From: Spongilla lacustris
Taxonomy: Eukaryota > Porifera > Demospongiae > Spongillida > Spongillidae
Length of the DNA stretch: 64,000 bases
NCBI GenBank assembly: GCA_949361645.1
Contig: OX442428.1
Location: forward strand, 1,626,084 to 1,690,083
Reading direction: 5' to 3'
Shown: in pieces, positions 12,201 through 25,509 of the stretch
Layout: each line of letters opens with the position of its first letter
Numbering within the stretch: the stretch's first letter is position 1
Translations under genes and position numbers: made by a program
The notes under the pieces: model-generated
The model's database searches: none
Seen by the model: only the letters and a program-made list of their open reading frames with translations
What the model was told of the DNA's origin: nothing

Positions 12201-13419
12201 AATACAAATACATGTACACCAACAAATTTCCCAGCTTGAACATGTATGTTATTTAAAAAAGCACTTCACAAGCACCATAGCACTACTTCACAGGCACAGC
12301 ACCATAGCACAACATCACAGGGACTGCAGTGCTTGTGAAGTAGTGCTATGGTGCTAAAAGTGTAATGCTATGGTGTTGAAGTAGTGCTATGGTGCTGTGC
12401 CTGTGAAGTAATGCTATGGTGCTGATTGTGTAGTGCTATGGTGCTGCATTTATGACATAGTGCTATGGTCAGTGGCAAAGGAAGTATGGGGGCCATTGGG
12501 ACCTCCCTCCACAGTGTGAAAATAGTGCTATGGTGCATGCATCATACGACTACACAATGGCACCATAGCACTACACAATCAGCACCATAGCACCACTACA
12601 CTGTACTTCACAAGCATAGCACATACCATGGCACCATAGCACTACACAATCAGCACACATACTTCACCCATGGCACTACTTCAGCACCATAACAGGGATG
12701 GCACTACTTCACATGCACTGCACCACACAATCAGCACCATAACACTACACAATCAACACCCTAGCACTACACAATCAGCACCGTAGCACCACTACACTGT
12801 ACTTCACAAGCATAGCACATACCATGGCACCATAGCACTACACAATCAGCACACATACTTCACCCATGGCATTACTTCAGCCCCATAATAGGGATGGCAC
12901 TACTTCACATACTTCACAAACACAGCACCATAGCATTGCTTAGCACTGCATGTATGTGCTATGGTGCCGATTGTGTAGTGCTATGGTACCATGGCACTAC
13001 TTCACATGCACAACACCATAGCACCACTTCACATGCTTCACAAACACAGCACCATAGCATTGCTTAGCACTGCACAATATCACTACTTGATAAGTGCAGC
13101 ACCATAGCACTACACAATAAGCACCACAACACTACTTCACTAGTATAGCACCAAGGCACTACTTCAGAAGGACAGCACCATCAGGCGTGTAGGAAGGTGG
13201 AGGGTGCAAATAAATGAGCATGTCTATAGGCTGAGGGGGGAGGGGGGAGAGATCTGATCTATGTTTAGGATGGTGTGTGGTACCCCCATTCCCCCTCCAT
13301 TTATACTCTTATACATGGTACCGTGGGGGGGGGGGGGGGGCTATGGTCCCAATGGCCCCCATACTTCTTATGCCATTGACCATACAAACACTGCACCATA
13401 GCATGTCATAAATGCAGCC

Positions 13420-13990
13420 CATAGCACTACACCATCAGCACCATAACACTACACAATCGGCACCATAGCACTACACAATCAGCACCATGGCACTACACAA
13501 TCGGCACCATAGCACAACAAAATCGGCACCATAGCACAACATAATTGGCACCATAGCACTACACAATCAGCACCATGGCACTACACAATCGGCACCATAG
13601 CACAACACAATCGGCACCATAGCACAACATAATCGGCACCATAGCACTACACAATCAGCACCATAGCACTACACAATCAGCACCATAGCACTACACAATC
13701 GGCACCATAGCACTACACAATCGGCACCATAGCACTACACAATCAGCACCATAGCACTACACAATCAGCACCATAGCACTACACAATCGGCACCATAGCA
13801 CTACACAATCGGCACCATAGCACTACACAATCAGCACCATAGCACTACACAATCAGCACCATAGCACTACACAATCAGCACCATAGCACTACACAATCGG
13901 CACCATAGCACTACACAATCGGCACCATAGCACTACACAATCGGCACCATAGCACTACACAATCAGCACCATAGCACTACACAATCAGCA
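13420..13990. repeat. 22-bp satellite array, about 26 copies
   Basis: The unit caccatagcactacacaatc plus ag/gg repeats with AG and GG variants interspersed in pairs. It lies on the right half of the giant element, with a decayed counterpart at 10330-10500. Confidence 0.92.
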
Positions 13991-14389
13991 CACATACTTC
14001 ACCCATGGCACTACTTCAGCACCATAACAGGGATGGCACTACTTCACATGCACAACACCATAGCACTACTTCACATACTTCACAAACACAGCACCATAGC
14101 ATTGCTTAGCACTGCACAATATCACTACTTGAAAAGTGCAGCACCATAGCACTACACAATAAGCACCACAGCAAGCATAGCACCATAGCACTACTTCAGA
14201 AGCACGGTGCCACCATCAGGTGTGTAGTAAGGTATTTAAAGGTGGGTGGTACAAATAAATGTGTCTATAGGCTGAGGACCTGACATAAATTTTAGGATGG
14301 TGTATAGATCATACTGAATAAAGGTGAGGGGGGGGCAATGCCCCCCTATGGCAATAAAATGGAGGTAATGGCCCCCATGGCCCTTGCTT

Positions 14390-15625
14390 CCTTGCACAAG
14401 CACTGCACCATAGCACTACGTCACAAGCACTGCACCATAGCACTACGTCACAAGCACTGCACCATAGCACTACATCACAAGCACTGCACCATAGCACTAC
14501 GTCACAAACACTGCACCATAGCACTACGTCACAAGCACTGCACCATAGCACTACGTCACAAGCACTGCACCATAGCACTACATCACAAGCACTGCACCAT
14601 AGCACTACGTCACAAGCACTGCACCATAGCACTACATCACAAGCACTGCACCATAGCACTACGTCACAAGCACTGCACCATAGCACTACGTCACAAGCAC
14701 AGCACCATAGCACTACATCACAAGCACTGCACCATAGCACTACGTCACAAGCACTGCACCATAACACTACATCACAAGCACTGCACCATAGCACTACGTC
14801 ACAAGCACTGCACCATAGCACTACATCACAAGCACTGCACCATAGCACTACGTCACAAGCACTGCACCATAGCACTACGTCACAAGCACTGCACCATAGC
14901 ACTACGTCACAAGCACTGCACCATAGCACTACGTCACAAGCACTGCACCATAGCACTACGTCACAAGCACTGCACCATAGCACTACATCACAAGCACTGC
15001 ACCATAGCACTACGTCACAAGCACTGCACCATAGCACTACGTCACAAGCACTGCACCATAGCACTACGTCACAAGCACTGCACCATAGCACTACATCACA
15101 AGCACTGCACCATAGCACTACATCACAAGCACTGCACCATAGCACTACATCACAAGCACTGCACCATAGCACTACGTCACAAGCACTGCACCATAGCACT
15201 ACGTCACAAGCACTGCACCATAGCACTACATCACAAGCACTGCACCATAGCACTACGTCACAAGCACTGCACCATAACACTACATCACAAGCACTGCACC
15301 ATAGCACTACGTCACAAGCACTGCACCATAGCACTACGTCACAAGCACTGCACCATAGCACTATGTCACAAGCACTGCACCATAGCACTACATCACAAGC
15401 ACTGCACCATAGCACTACGTCACAAGCACTGCACCATAGCACTACATGTACGTCACAAGCACTGCACCATAGCACTACGTCACAAGCACTGCACCATAGC
15501 ACTACATCACAAGCACTGCACCATAGCACTACGTCACAAGCACTGCACCATAGCACTACGTCACAAGCACTGCATCATAGCACTACGTCACAAGCACTGC
15601 ACCATAGCACTACTTCACAAGCACT
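14390..15625. repeat. 27-bp satellite, right-arm array (about 45 copies)
   Basis: The unit caccatagcactacgtcaca plus agcactg repeats for about 1.2 kb. Because 27 is divisible by three and the unit lacks stops, it makes a 455-residue ORF on plus and a 415-residue ORF on minus, both of 9-residue periods. These are almost certainly not genes. Confidence 0.95.
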
Positions 15626-16789
15626 GCACCATATCAATATGCAATCAGCACCATAGCACTACTTCACAAGCACTGCACCATATCAATATGCAATCAGCAC
15701 CATAGCACTACTTCACAAGCACAGAACGATGGCACTACTTCACTAGTACTGCACCATAGCACTACGTCACACAGAGGCACTCTGCTTCATAAATGCAGCA
15801 CCATAGCACTACACAATCAGCACCATAGCACTACTTCACCCATGAATGGCACTACTTCAACACCATAACGGGTACTGCACAATAGCACTACTTCACAAGC
15901 ACAACACCATAGCACTACTTTACAAGCACAGTAACAGCACTTTTTATAACTGGCACTGCACCATAGCACTAGTTTGTGTTGCTAACGTTGTGCAAAGAAG
16001 GCAGCAAGACAGCCAAGACTTATAGTACATGTAGTATACAGTAAGGCTTAGCAATCGTACTTGTCCCCGGAAAGCCTTTTCCTAAATGAATCAATCACCA
16101 CCCTCCTGATGTCTGCGATGTATTATAATGTGGCTATGAGTGCGTACGTACCGAGTTGGCACGAGAGTCCACGTGCATTGCACGATCGCCTCAATTACTT
16201 GTTAACTTTACTTCGCTAATCGCTAGTTGTCAAGTCAAAAGCCAGCCGTAACGAGATTGTTTCCACTTTAATTTCCAGCAAGCAAAAGTGGTACTGGGTC
16301 TTTGGGGCGGAGAATAGGCGGAGCCAGATATAATTGCATATTCATGTGCTCGGAAGAACGGGAAGCGCGTTAGGATACATTGGTGGCGCGAATCGAGCGG
16401 GAAATATGCACTAACTTTGCACTGCCATATTACCGTAACGGATAACATACAAATCAACGATCTGAACAAATCAATAGCTACAGGACTTCACTATGTATGC
16501 TCCGAATTTGACGCGTTTTCAACACTCGTACCTCGAGAAATGTGGATTTCTAACCCGCGGGGTTAACGAATGCTGTACCCGCTGCACGGAAAATACGTAG
16601 ATTACAAAAATCGATTTCCACAGAGAGAAATGGTGTGGGAACAAGTGTATGAAATTTGAAAGGAAAAGGTTGTACCGTTGCGAAGATGTGCGGTTAAGTG
16701 TAACGTGCAATTTTTATAGTGATAAAATTATAACCCCACAAGCCCGATTTTGCTGGACACTGTCCCAATTATATATATAATTATATACG

Positions 16790-17640
16790 GTATATATAAA
16801 TTTAAAAAAACTATAGTTAGATAGTAATAACCAGAATCAATTATATATCATATGAATAGCATTATAACAATGAGCTGCCTATGCTAAGAGTGGTGCCCCA
16901 TCATCAAACCAAAGCCCATATCTCCATTTCACCCATAAGTACAAACTGGATGCCCTTATATACATGTACACGTGCGTGTATGTAATACGTGTGTAACAAT
17001 ATTCACGTAAAAACAACACACTAGCACACGCAAACACACACAGTCACAGCTAGCACCCACATACGTACAGTGATGACATACTTTTTTTTTTTTTTTTTTT
17101 TTTTTGTAATAAAAAAAAAAATTATCTATCGAGTCCCCAGACTAGTGTGTGTGACGGTGTTACACGGGGATACAAGTGAATCATGGTCTCAGCAGAGATA
17201 ATATACTATCTCTGGTCTCAGAGACTGGCAGATAAAATTCCATCGCAAGTACTACTAGAACAGCATATATACAATACACTAACGGATGGTGGAAATGAAT
17301 CTTTGACGTTCTTTGTAATGCAACGAAAAAGCGACATTTGGCTAGGAACACCGGGTGCAATCAGGTCTTGTGGTCCCTATTTGCGAGACGGTCCACTAGA
17401 GAGCTATAGCTGACTACAGCCGTGTGCACTATTTAGCGTATGTAAACATTATTTTATAATTTCATACGTGGGAAAAACAGAATGTAAAAACGCGCAAGTG
17501 AAGTGATGGATCGCCAACTCCCTCCCTTCCCCCCCCCCCAAAAAGTGAATGAATCTTGAAGGTAAATAAAGAAATCCGTAGTATTTCGTTTATCAACCTG
17601 GGTTTAATTGCGGGGCATCCTGAATTCACCATAGCCTTCA
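16790..17640. other. Non-coding spacer with a poly-T/poly-A hairpin
   Basis: A T-run at about 17082-17105 is followed by an A-run (17109-17120), giving a small hairpin. No gene is supported. A 76-codon ORF at 17183-17413 has no recognisable features. Confidence 0.4.
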
Positions 17641-17648
17641 CCAGCAAT

Positions 17649-17713
17649 ATGGCTGCGTTGCTTAAGAGCATTGGCATCAAATTCTATACAGAACCATCCT
17701 GCGCTGCTACAAG
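17649..17713 (+). CDS. Possible first coding exon, unknown protein
   Basis: An ATG after 'cagcaat' opens MAALLKSIGIKFYTEPSCAA and runs into the donor AAG|GTATGG at 17714. No second exon could be joined with confidence. The best downstream coding-like stretch is around 18260-18380, reading ISAGTAAAVSAGGRHLALV. It might suggest a mitochondrial flavoprotein-like sequence, but the match is too weak to name. Confidence 0.25.
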
Positions 17714-18833
17714 GTATGGATCATGGTAGGGCCCCATCACTATTAGTAATAATTGACCACCTAGAGGTCTTCTGTTGTGGAGATACTAGTACCTTCAACT
17801 CTCTGGCTTCAATATGTCCATTCACTTTTTTTGGGGGGGGTGGGTGGGGGGGGTGGGGGGGGTGGGGGGGTGGGGGAGAGCTTGGTGATCCATCACTTCA
17901 CTTCTTATAAGAGCTTCTATTATAATAGTAGTGTGAGGGATGTTTAAAAACTTTATTAATTGTTAGTGGTGAAATAATTTCTATCTTCCACCTTCTGTAC
18001 AATTAGGTGAAGAAAAAAAAGGAGACAAAATTAGCAGGTGGGCCGGCACTGTAGCAAAATACTGTCTTCAGCTGTTTTGGTGCAATTCCACCCTGTTCCT
18101 CATATTTATCATGACCCCCCCCCCCCCCCAAAAAAAAAACAAAAAAAAACAGACAAGCAGAAACACTTGCTTATGCTTGGCTAGGAATAACCCAATGAAG
18201 CACCTCTCTCAGTTGCAGTCACACATCACCCACACCAAGCTAAGCTTTTCGATATCATGTCTTCCACAAATGCTGCTTTTACAACAATTTCTGCTGGTAC
18301 TGCTGCTGCAGTATCAGCAGGTGGAAGACACTTGGCCCTTGTCCAACTAGTTCCTAGTTCTGTGCATGTGCTTGGCAACCATACTTTGAGACCTCACCTG
18401 TAATTAGCCACATTTATTGCAAGACAGGCAGATATGATATTGGGAGGAAGTATAAATGCAAATACATGTACTTTGATCAGTATACACGTGCAGCTGCCTG
18501 TGGTAAGGAGCACTGCCTCCTGTCTAGCCATGTGTTATCATGGTTGTTGTTTGGAACAAGGGGAGTTGGCCCTGACGTAGTTGGAGTGTGCAAGACAAAG
18601 GGTACAACCTAACACAAAAGGCTATGAATATTAATGGCATTCATAGTACAGAGAGAAGGGGTAGGTAGCCTACAAATTGAATGTCTCTACATGTATCAAG
18701 TCTCAGATACACAAGGATTGGGCAAACACCTGCAAAACCATTAAAAAGCATATAGATACAGTACAATTCTCAGCGTCATGGTTACTGCAGTCCTTTTTTT
18801 CTGGAGCAGCTACCCAGTTGAAGTTGGAGAAAC

Positions 18834-18865
<32 letters not shown>

Positions 18866-20765
18866 AATGCCACTGCACTAGCTCTCGATTTTGATAGATA
18901 ATAATTGACCGTTACATGCACATGCTTTTGGGTCTGGGTACGAGGCTTAAATCAGAGGCACCAAAAGTAGGATCACGTCATACTAGTGTTGAGCCTCTCC
19001 AATGCAACAAAGAAAGGCTTTTGATGCTTACATCTCCTCATTTCTCATCTTTAGCATTAGTAAGTGCTGCTCTATTCTCTTGTGTTCTGGATGTGGTGGG
19101 GCAAAAGAAATTACAAGGCGTGACCTCCCTTTCATGCATACAAGTTTCTTGAGAATTACCTCAGATCCTTAAATGTGTGTACTACTTGCTAATCATGGGT
19201 TACCAGGAAAGCCACCCAGTGGGTCATAGTCTATGAAAACAGCAGCTGGCATGGGTATTCATTACTCATGTGGCCTGCACAAACAGGACATAGGAAGATA
19301 TGATAGGTCAGTTGTGGCTGCAGCCTGATCTGCAGTATCAGTAGAGTGATCTAGTCGTGCAGCTGAAGACCTGGTAAAGTTTTTTAACTTATAAGGCAGT
19401 CCTCCTAACGCTTTTGTTACATAATAGATAAACGTTGGTCATAATGTGTTTTGATAGTCCACTTTCACACCTTTATTGCATGTGTTGATGTCAAATCAAG
19501 TTGAATGTTGTTCAGTATGTATGTACACATGTAAAAAGATAGGAGCAGTAGACACATGCCAGTTTTTTTTTTTTGGAGAGGCTTTCCAACAACCTGGCCC
19601 AAGTCCGCAGACATCCCTGCAGTACGATACAACTGCTATAATAGTATTGCAAGCCGTGCAGACCTACTTCATTATTGATGGTCAATATCCAATGGATGGG
19701 GGGGGGGGGGGGGGGGGGAGGGGGGGGAGGGTGACCAGGAGAAGTAGAGTCCATTGTATATTGATTGCCAACAACGAAGTAAAGGTCTGGCTTGCGAGAC
19801 TGCTGCTATAACAGGTCAGCAAATCAACCTCCCCTGCTATGCTGGGCAGTTTTCTTAAAGCAGTCACACATTAACCATAGGTAGCTAAAAAGACAATCAC
19901 AAATGCCATGCTGCCCAGCTGAGCATGCAGTTGTAATTGTAGTTTCTGATCCCTTGTTTCTCAGGAAGTGGTTGGAGTGTTCTAAGAAAGTATGAAGCCA
20001 TGCCAGGTTGTGGCCTGAGATCATGTGAGATAAAATGCAGTCATCTGATCACATCAAGCCTATCCTAGCATAAACAGCATCCATACAAATAGGCTGCTGC
20101 CTAGTATATAATACAGATGTTCATGTCCTAATCACTACTCAGACACAGAAATATATGGCACCTCAACCCTATATGGCGTTATACTGCATCCATCACACAT
20201 TTAGGCTAAAATCTACTCCGGTTTGGCACCCAAAGCCACCAGCCATAACAGCTTGCAACTCTTTGGGAATGATTCAAATGTGAACCAAAGATAATAACAA
20301 TAATGCACATTATATTTAACTGCCTGACGTGTGAAAACAAAATTGTGTGAAATAAAATTGATGGGGTAATGTTTATCATGTGATGCCGGTACTAAAAAAA
20401 AAAAAACAAAAAAAAAAAACAAAAAAAAAAAACAATCAAGTGAGCTTTAAAAGCATTTCCCCCCATGCATGGAAGTGTGGAATTAAAAGTACAAAGTGCT
20501 ACAGCCATTATTAAAATATAAGATTAGCAGTGCATTGCATTCTGGTGCATTGTCTTAGAGGATGCATGCTTCATGCGACATGGGTGTACCTTTTGTGCAC
20601 GGTCACTCTTTAAAAATGGCATCCTCTAAAAATGACAGCAAGTGTAAATAAATACAAGTAAAAGACACACACATAAATAAGATGAACATATTGTAGGGTC
20701 TAAAGAAGCAAGGCCTCACATTCCCTTCTGATTGATACTACTTTGCACAACCGCCATTTTTTTTT
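17714..20765. other. Mostly non-coding, homopolymer-rich stretch
   Basis: Contains G/C homopolymer patches (17830-17876, 18117-18130, 18833-18855, 19697-19730) and an A-rich run at 20394-20433. A copy of the short motif GGGTCTGGGTACGAG lies at 18930-18944. No gene beyond the possible exon at 17649 is supported. Confidence 0.4.
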
Positions 20766-23700
20766 TCAGTGGACTGGCGACATTCCAGGACTAAGGTATA
20801 CAGGATTGATGACCTCTGGACTGATGTATACTGGATTGTACATTGTTGTTTCACTGAATGGGAAACAAAAGTGAACGCTTTTAACATCCAGTAACATTTA
20901 CTTACGGTGGAAAGATCTCTTCAGGAGCTATGGTGGGGATGTGCAGCTTCATAAGTCTTCTCCGCTTGACGTAGTATGAGGTGAATGAAACTGCAAGAGG
21001 ACACATTGATGAGTCTGAAATGGACAGCTTTGACCACACCCACACTTACTGGTAATAAGTAATAACAGAACAGCAGTAACTGCCACGATGGTCAGTGCTA
21101 TAGCTGTTGATGTCTGATTCGAGATACTCTGTATTTGAGAGCCAGTAATTGGTATTGGTATTCACCCAGATTGGATACTTACTCTGGCTGATGTGATTTG
21201 TGTTCTGGTACTGATAGTATTGGATACAGATGGTGTTTCACTTTTGCTTGCTGAAAATAGTTGATTATTAGGAACAATCCTAAAAATCACAGCAGTACCT
21301 TTAAATTGTATCCCAAAAGAGTAGTGTGCAGCAATACTGGAAGTGAGGATACTTGACCCTCCAGCTGTTAGTATTGAAACAGTTTCAGTTACAGCATTGG
21401 AAGGAACTGAAGACAGAAGGGAGATAGTTATAAAAAATAAATAAACAGGTTGTATTGTGATTACTGACTTGGTAGGTTGACTTCAGAAATGTTGAGTTCC
21501 ATAAATGGTGCTGGAGTGGAGATGGTTGTGCTGGATGGTGCTGGAGGGAAGAGGGTGGTGCTGGATGGTGCTGGAGTGTAGATGGTGTTGCTAGATGGTG
21601 CTGGAGTGTAGATGGTGGTGCTGGAGGGTGCTGGAGTGTAGATGGTGGTGCTGGAGGGTGCCAGGGAGGAGGTTGGTACAATGGGTGCATAAGACGACGA
21701 TGCAAATGTGGGAGGAGCTTTAGTCATGTAGATACTAGGTGCCATGGTCACCAAGACACTAGGAGAAGCCACTCTGCTACTGATGGCTACCTGGGTACTT
21801 GGCCCCATACCAAGGAAGTAAATACTGGAGGATTTGCTACCTTGTGCCAGTGATGCAGAGCTAGTCACCCTGGCACTAGGGGCTGCAGTGGTGCTCACTT
21901 TGGCACTAGGGGCTGCAGTGGTGCTCACTTTGGCACTAGGGGCTGCAGTGGTGCTCACTTTGGCACTAGGGGCTGCAGTGGTGCTCACTTTGGCACTAGG
22001 GGCTGCAGTGGTGCTCACTTTGGCACTAGGGGCTGCAGTGGTGCTCACTTTGGCACTAGGGGCTGCAGTGGTGCTCACTTTGGCACTAGGGGCTGCAGTG
22101 GTGCTCACTGTGGTCTTTATCTTTTGTGCTGGTGAGGACACTGGCACCTGTGGCATCTTAAGAACTTGCAAGTCATATCCCGCGGCTATGGTACTGGCTT
22201 GCGATGTCGATTTGCTTGGCGTGACAGGCAGTTTAATCTCTATAGTAAAAAAAAAAAAAAAACCCATTACTGATGTACATAATTAATACGTAGAGTGAAC
22301 ATATCATCCTATTTACAATGGGCATTGCAATGTCAATCGTACTGCTAAAAGCGAAGAGCATAATTCTTCAAGCCACTCGAGTCAAAACGAACATCTTAAC
22401 ATGGACGCTATAAATGCATAATTATCTATAGCATGCATGCAATTTAGTACATATATGCACTCTAATTAATCACCATGTGAGTTAATCTATTATTTTTACC
22501 AGATTCGCAGCGCCATCCAGTCCAGCTGGTATTCTCGCAGTTACACACATTTGCAGAAGGGTCTGTGCACACACCACCATGCATGCAGGCTGGGATGCAG
22601 TCAGCAGGAGCTATATTGTCCAGAATAGAAAATTTATTATTTGTTTAGAACAATTAATTTTAATATATAATAACTTACCATTTGGTTGCTTGTTTTTATC
22701 CACGACTTGCAATGCTGAATATTGTAATTGTGCAAATTGGCCAGCAAAGCAGACCTCGATCGCTCCTGTGCTTGCATTCATGTCTTGTTTGCTTATGGTC
22801 CTCGCACCCACCCACCATAACCAATTAGAATCATATGTGATGCTTGATACCACCCCTTTAGTCTGTACAGGTAGTATGGTGGAGGCAACATCACTCACAA
22901 TCATTTGTTCTATTACGGAGTAGCAAGACATCGCCCAGTATAACATTTGTGAGGTAATGTTGAGAGCAATAGGCCAGTGGGTAATCGACGAACAACGCGG
23001 ATCATCATTGTACTTTTTGATCACTTGTCTGTAGCCAGTGTTTGATGTATTTGCACGCTGGATGATTAGCTGTTGAGAGTCACTCCAGTAAATCCAACTG
23101 CATGAGTAAAAAATACATTCACAACCAATGCAATTATGTATATATATTTATGCACATTTGTGAAAAGAGCACTTACCGCATAAATGGATCAACAGCAATT
23201 CCTCGTGGTGAAGTGCCCAGACCCGTTTTCAAAAATACCAGTTTACTGCTTGAGGTAATATTGTACACTTCAATTTGTCCATCATCTGTGTTAGTCCAAT
23301 ACACCATATCTGATATCCAGTCTACCGTCAGTGAAGAGAGCGTCTTGCCAGTGGATAAAATGATGGGGTTGCCATTGCAACTGATGCCACTGCTATTCAG
23401 CTGCAATGCCATCATGCTGATAGCAGTTTGATTCCCTTTGCTGATCCAGAAGATCAGCCCAAGCCTGTAAATGAAACAAAGGAAATTTCAAGCCAGTTCT
23501 TTATATGATATATGATATAAGATCCGCATCTAATTGATGAAGTTGGCAATGATACAACAGTGAAGTAATGATCACATGCATGCACTGGCTTTTTAACCAT
23601 TCATTTGTTCATTACCATCACCTCAATCATATGCACCCCATTACCTCTTATTATAAGTGTGTCTGTGACTTAATAGAGAAACACTACCTTGTATACGTAG

Positions 23701-24435
23701 TAACTACATCTCATGCATGCACTACAATAGGATTACTTCATATATTCTTCGTGTTGATGTCTAATGTGACCTTGACTTGTACGGTGTGTCATGGAGATCT
23801 TTGTGATTCTAGTTTTTGGACTACGAATGCCGATTTATTATTATTATTTTTACCATCCCGTCGGTACCAGGCTTTAGGCATGCATGCGGTTGCGGCAATT
23901 ATAACTCAACTAAGCTGTTTTGCGGGCTTCTGGTTGGTAATTGGCCAACCCAATTATACTAGTATTACATGTACGACACCTGCCTAGCGACGTCCAAATG
24001 TAATTATGCAACTCGTGCAAACTAACTATAAGCTATCTAGGCATTACGCCCAATTATGACTATACCTGTAGTGAATGTCCAGCGCAATCACCGTTTGACC
24101 GTCGGTGTACGTGTAAAGTTGAGATACGGTGTCCGGGTCTCCATTCGTCATCACCAGCATATTCGAGCCTTTAGAGTACACTTGATAAGGGCCACTGTAA
24201 ATGCTTTGTGCGTGAATAAGAGTCTCATCAGTGTACATGCAACGTATCATGATATATAATCATGTAAAATCGCACAGTTATTTACCCTAGTACCGTGCAT
24301 GCATGCATGCATATACGTCCACATGCACAGCATATCGCATGGTCGCTATAGAATTTACCTGTCATCATCCAAGGACACGGTGATGCGAAGGTTGAAAACG
24401 AGGCTGACCACAGCTAGTATCCAACGCGTAGCCAT
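20766..24435 (-). CDS. LDLR-class-B/EGF transmembrane receptor with mucin-like stalk and NPVY tail, 11 exons
   Basis: Exons (minus strand): 24435-24359, 24203-24066, 23464-23177, 23097-22679, 22610-22500, 22239-21469, 21406-21299, 21250-21183, 21128-21050, 20990-20906, 20853-20766. All borders are GT/AG and the summed length is 2232 nt, an exact 743 codons plus stop. Order: signal peptide (MATRWILAVVSLVF); a YWTD-type propeller with MVYWTNTDDGQ, WIYWSDSQQ and MLYWAMS; one six-cysteine EGF (CIPACMHGGVC to WRCE); a Thr/Ser/Pro stalk of about 260 residues with eight STTAAPSAKV repeats and five TPAPSST-like repeats; a transmembrane helix (AIALTIVAVTAVLLLLIT); a basic KRRR stop-transfer; and a tail with two NPVY motifs. 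The YWTD propeller is known from LDL-receptor relatives as a ligand-binding fold. The role of this protein as an endocytic receptor is inferred. If the last intron (donor CC|GTAAGT) were retained, a TAA would end the protein just before the NPVY exon. Confidence 0.85.
21885..22115 (-). repeat. 30-bp coding minisatellite (STTAAPSAKV repeat)
   Basis: About eight near-perfect copies of cactttggcactaggggctg plus cagtggtgct lie inside the stalk exon. The 30-bp period keeps the frame, so copy number can vary without a frameshift. Confidence 0.95.
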
Positions 24436-25230
24436 TGCTCTGAAGTGCGACTCAGTTCCGGAGTTTGTGCGGGTAATTTGTATAACGAACGGATGGCTTC
24501 GCCAACCACAGCACGCTTATTTACGATGAAACTCAAATTAAGCCCCGCACCTTGCACGGCGAAACTAGATCTACACGCATTAAATTTTAAAATCGTAATC
24601 GCAATTTGGCCCGCCTATACATGTACACCCGTAAAGATGTACATGTATGGTTAATCATGACCGCATCTGAAAGATAGCTGGCTACCGCCTCCCTGCATAC
24701 TAAAATACACAGTAATAGGGTTCAGGATCTGAGAATTAAATCCCATTCAAGCTGGAATTAAGCCATACTTCTTTTATCGAACTCCAGCTTAAATGTAAGT
24801 CTTTGACGTATGGGCTCATTGAAGTGTATCAAAGTTTTTTTTGTCCAAGAGTTAGGTTTGCTCTTTTAAAATTAATTTTTTTCTATCGTATGTACCACAA
24901 GTACCAGTTGTTTTTACCCTTTGTTGCTCAGACATAGTAAAGTATACGTTTCAACTGCATGCATATGCCTGCATGGTTTGAGGCTTTTAGGTGTACTATT
25001 TGGAAAAGACTCTCCTATTTCATTCTGTCTGATATGCTTATAAACAATTAGTATTTGGGAGAAACAATAACCATGTACATATGTATACATTATAGATGCA
25101 AGTATGCAACAACAAATCTCAATTGAAATGCACCCTTGAATAAAAGTCTCAGCTGTCCAAATTCCGGCATCATTCCACATATCCGCCAAGTCTACAAAGA
25201 CTTCAGGTTCCCAGCATTTGTAAGGCTTAA
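24436..25230. promoter_or_regulatory. Upstream region of the receptor gene; no element resolved
   Basis: The first few hundred bases upstream of the ATG at 24435 should hold the promoter. No TATA box or other site can be named with confidence. The rest is AT-rich spacer. Confidence 0.3.
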
Positions 25231-25440
25231 TTGATAGTTTTATTTCAGCCGCAATGTGTGTGCACAGTCCTCCTTTGTCCTAATAGTAGGAGTCCTGACC
25301 ACAGCCACTCACTTAACTGTCTCATGATTAGGTGGGTAAGAGGAAAACCATCAGCATTTGGCATCGCTGTTACCTCCCCACTGAGCTTAGTCATTCTAGG
25401 TGAAGCAGCAGCTCTGGCCCTCAAATGCATGCATGGTAAA
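25231..25440 (+). mobile_element. LINE ORF fragment
   Basis: The plus frame reads IRWVRGKPSAFGIAVTSPLS followed by LGEAAALAL. This resembles a segment (ERGRPAAFDVTVTSPL-like) that I recognise as lying just before the YGRLNL end of the same LINE family. Isolated and truncated. Confidence 0.5.
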
Positions 25441-25509
25441 TTAATGGAAGTGCCAAGATTTGGGGTGGGTGTGCAATGTGCATGTGTTTTTATTGCTGTG
25501 GAGGAAACC

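Larger units (their letters stand above)
8563..16768. mobile_element. Giant inverted-repeat (foldback) element, about 8.2 kb
   Basis: The left end reads attgggacagtgtccagc from about 8563 and the right end is its reverse complement, ending at about 16768. Both sit in TATAATTATATATATAATT. Unique arm sequence (8563-9360 and 15970-16768) is nearly identical by eye. One difference is an inserted C (gagacatg versus gagcacatg), another a single base (ctgactcc versus ctggctcc). The mirror symmetry continues with decay through 9360-10500 and 13000-15970. The interior consists of variants of 'agtgctatggtgc'. No transposase or other conserved ORF was found, so it is either a non-autonomous foldback transposon or a segmental palindrome. 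Confidence 0.85.

Noticed and set aside
14309..15705. Long ORFs on both strands (415 and 455 codons) with 9-residue repeats
   Set aside because: They arise because the 27-bp satellite unit lacks stops in those frames; there is no unique sequence, signal or domain.
18220..18380. Electron-transfer-flavoprotein-like exon after the possible start at 17649
   Set aside because: Resemblance limited to a loose Ala/Gly/Thr pattern; splice phase does not join cleanly.
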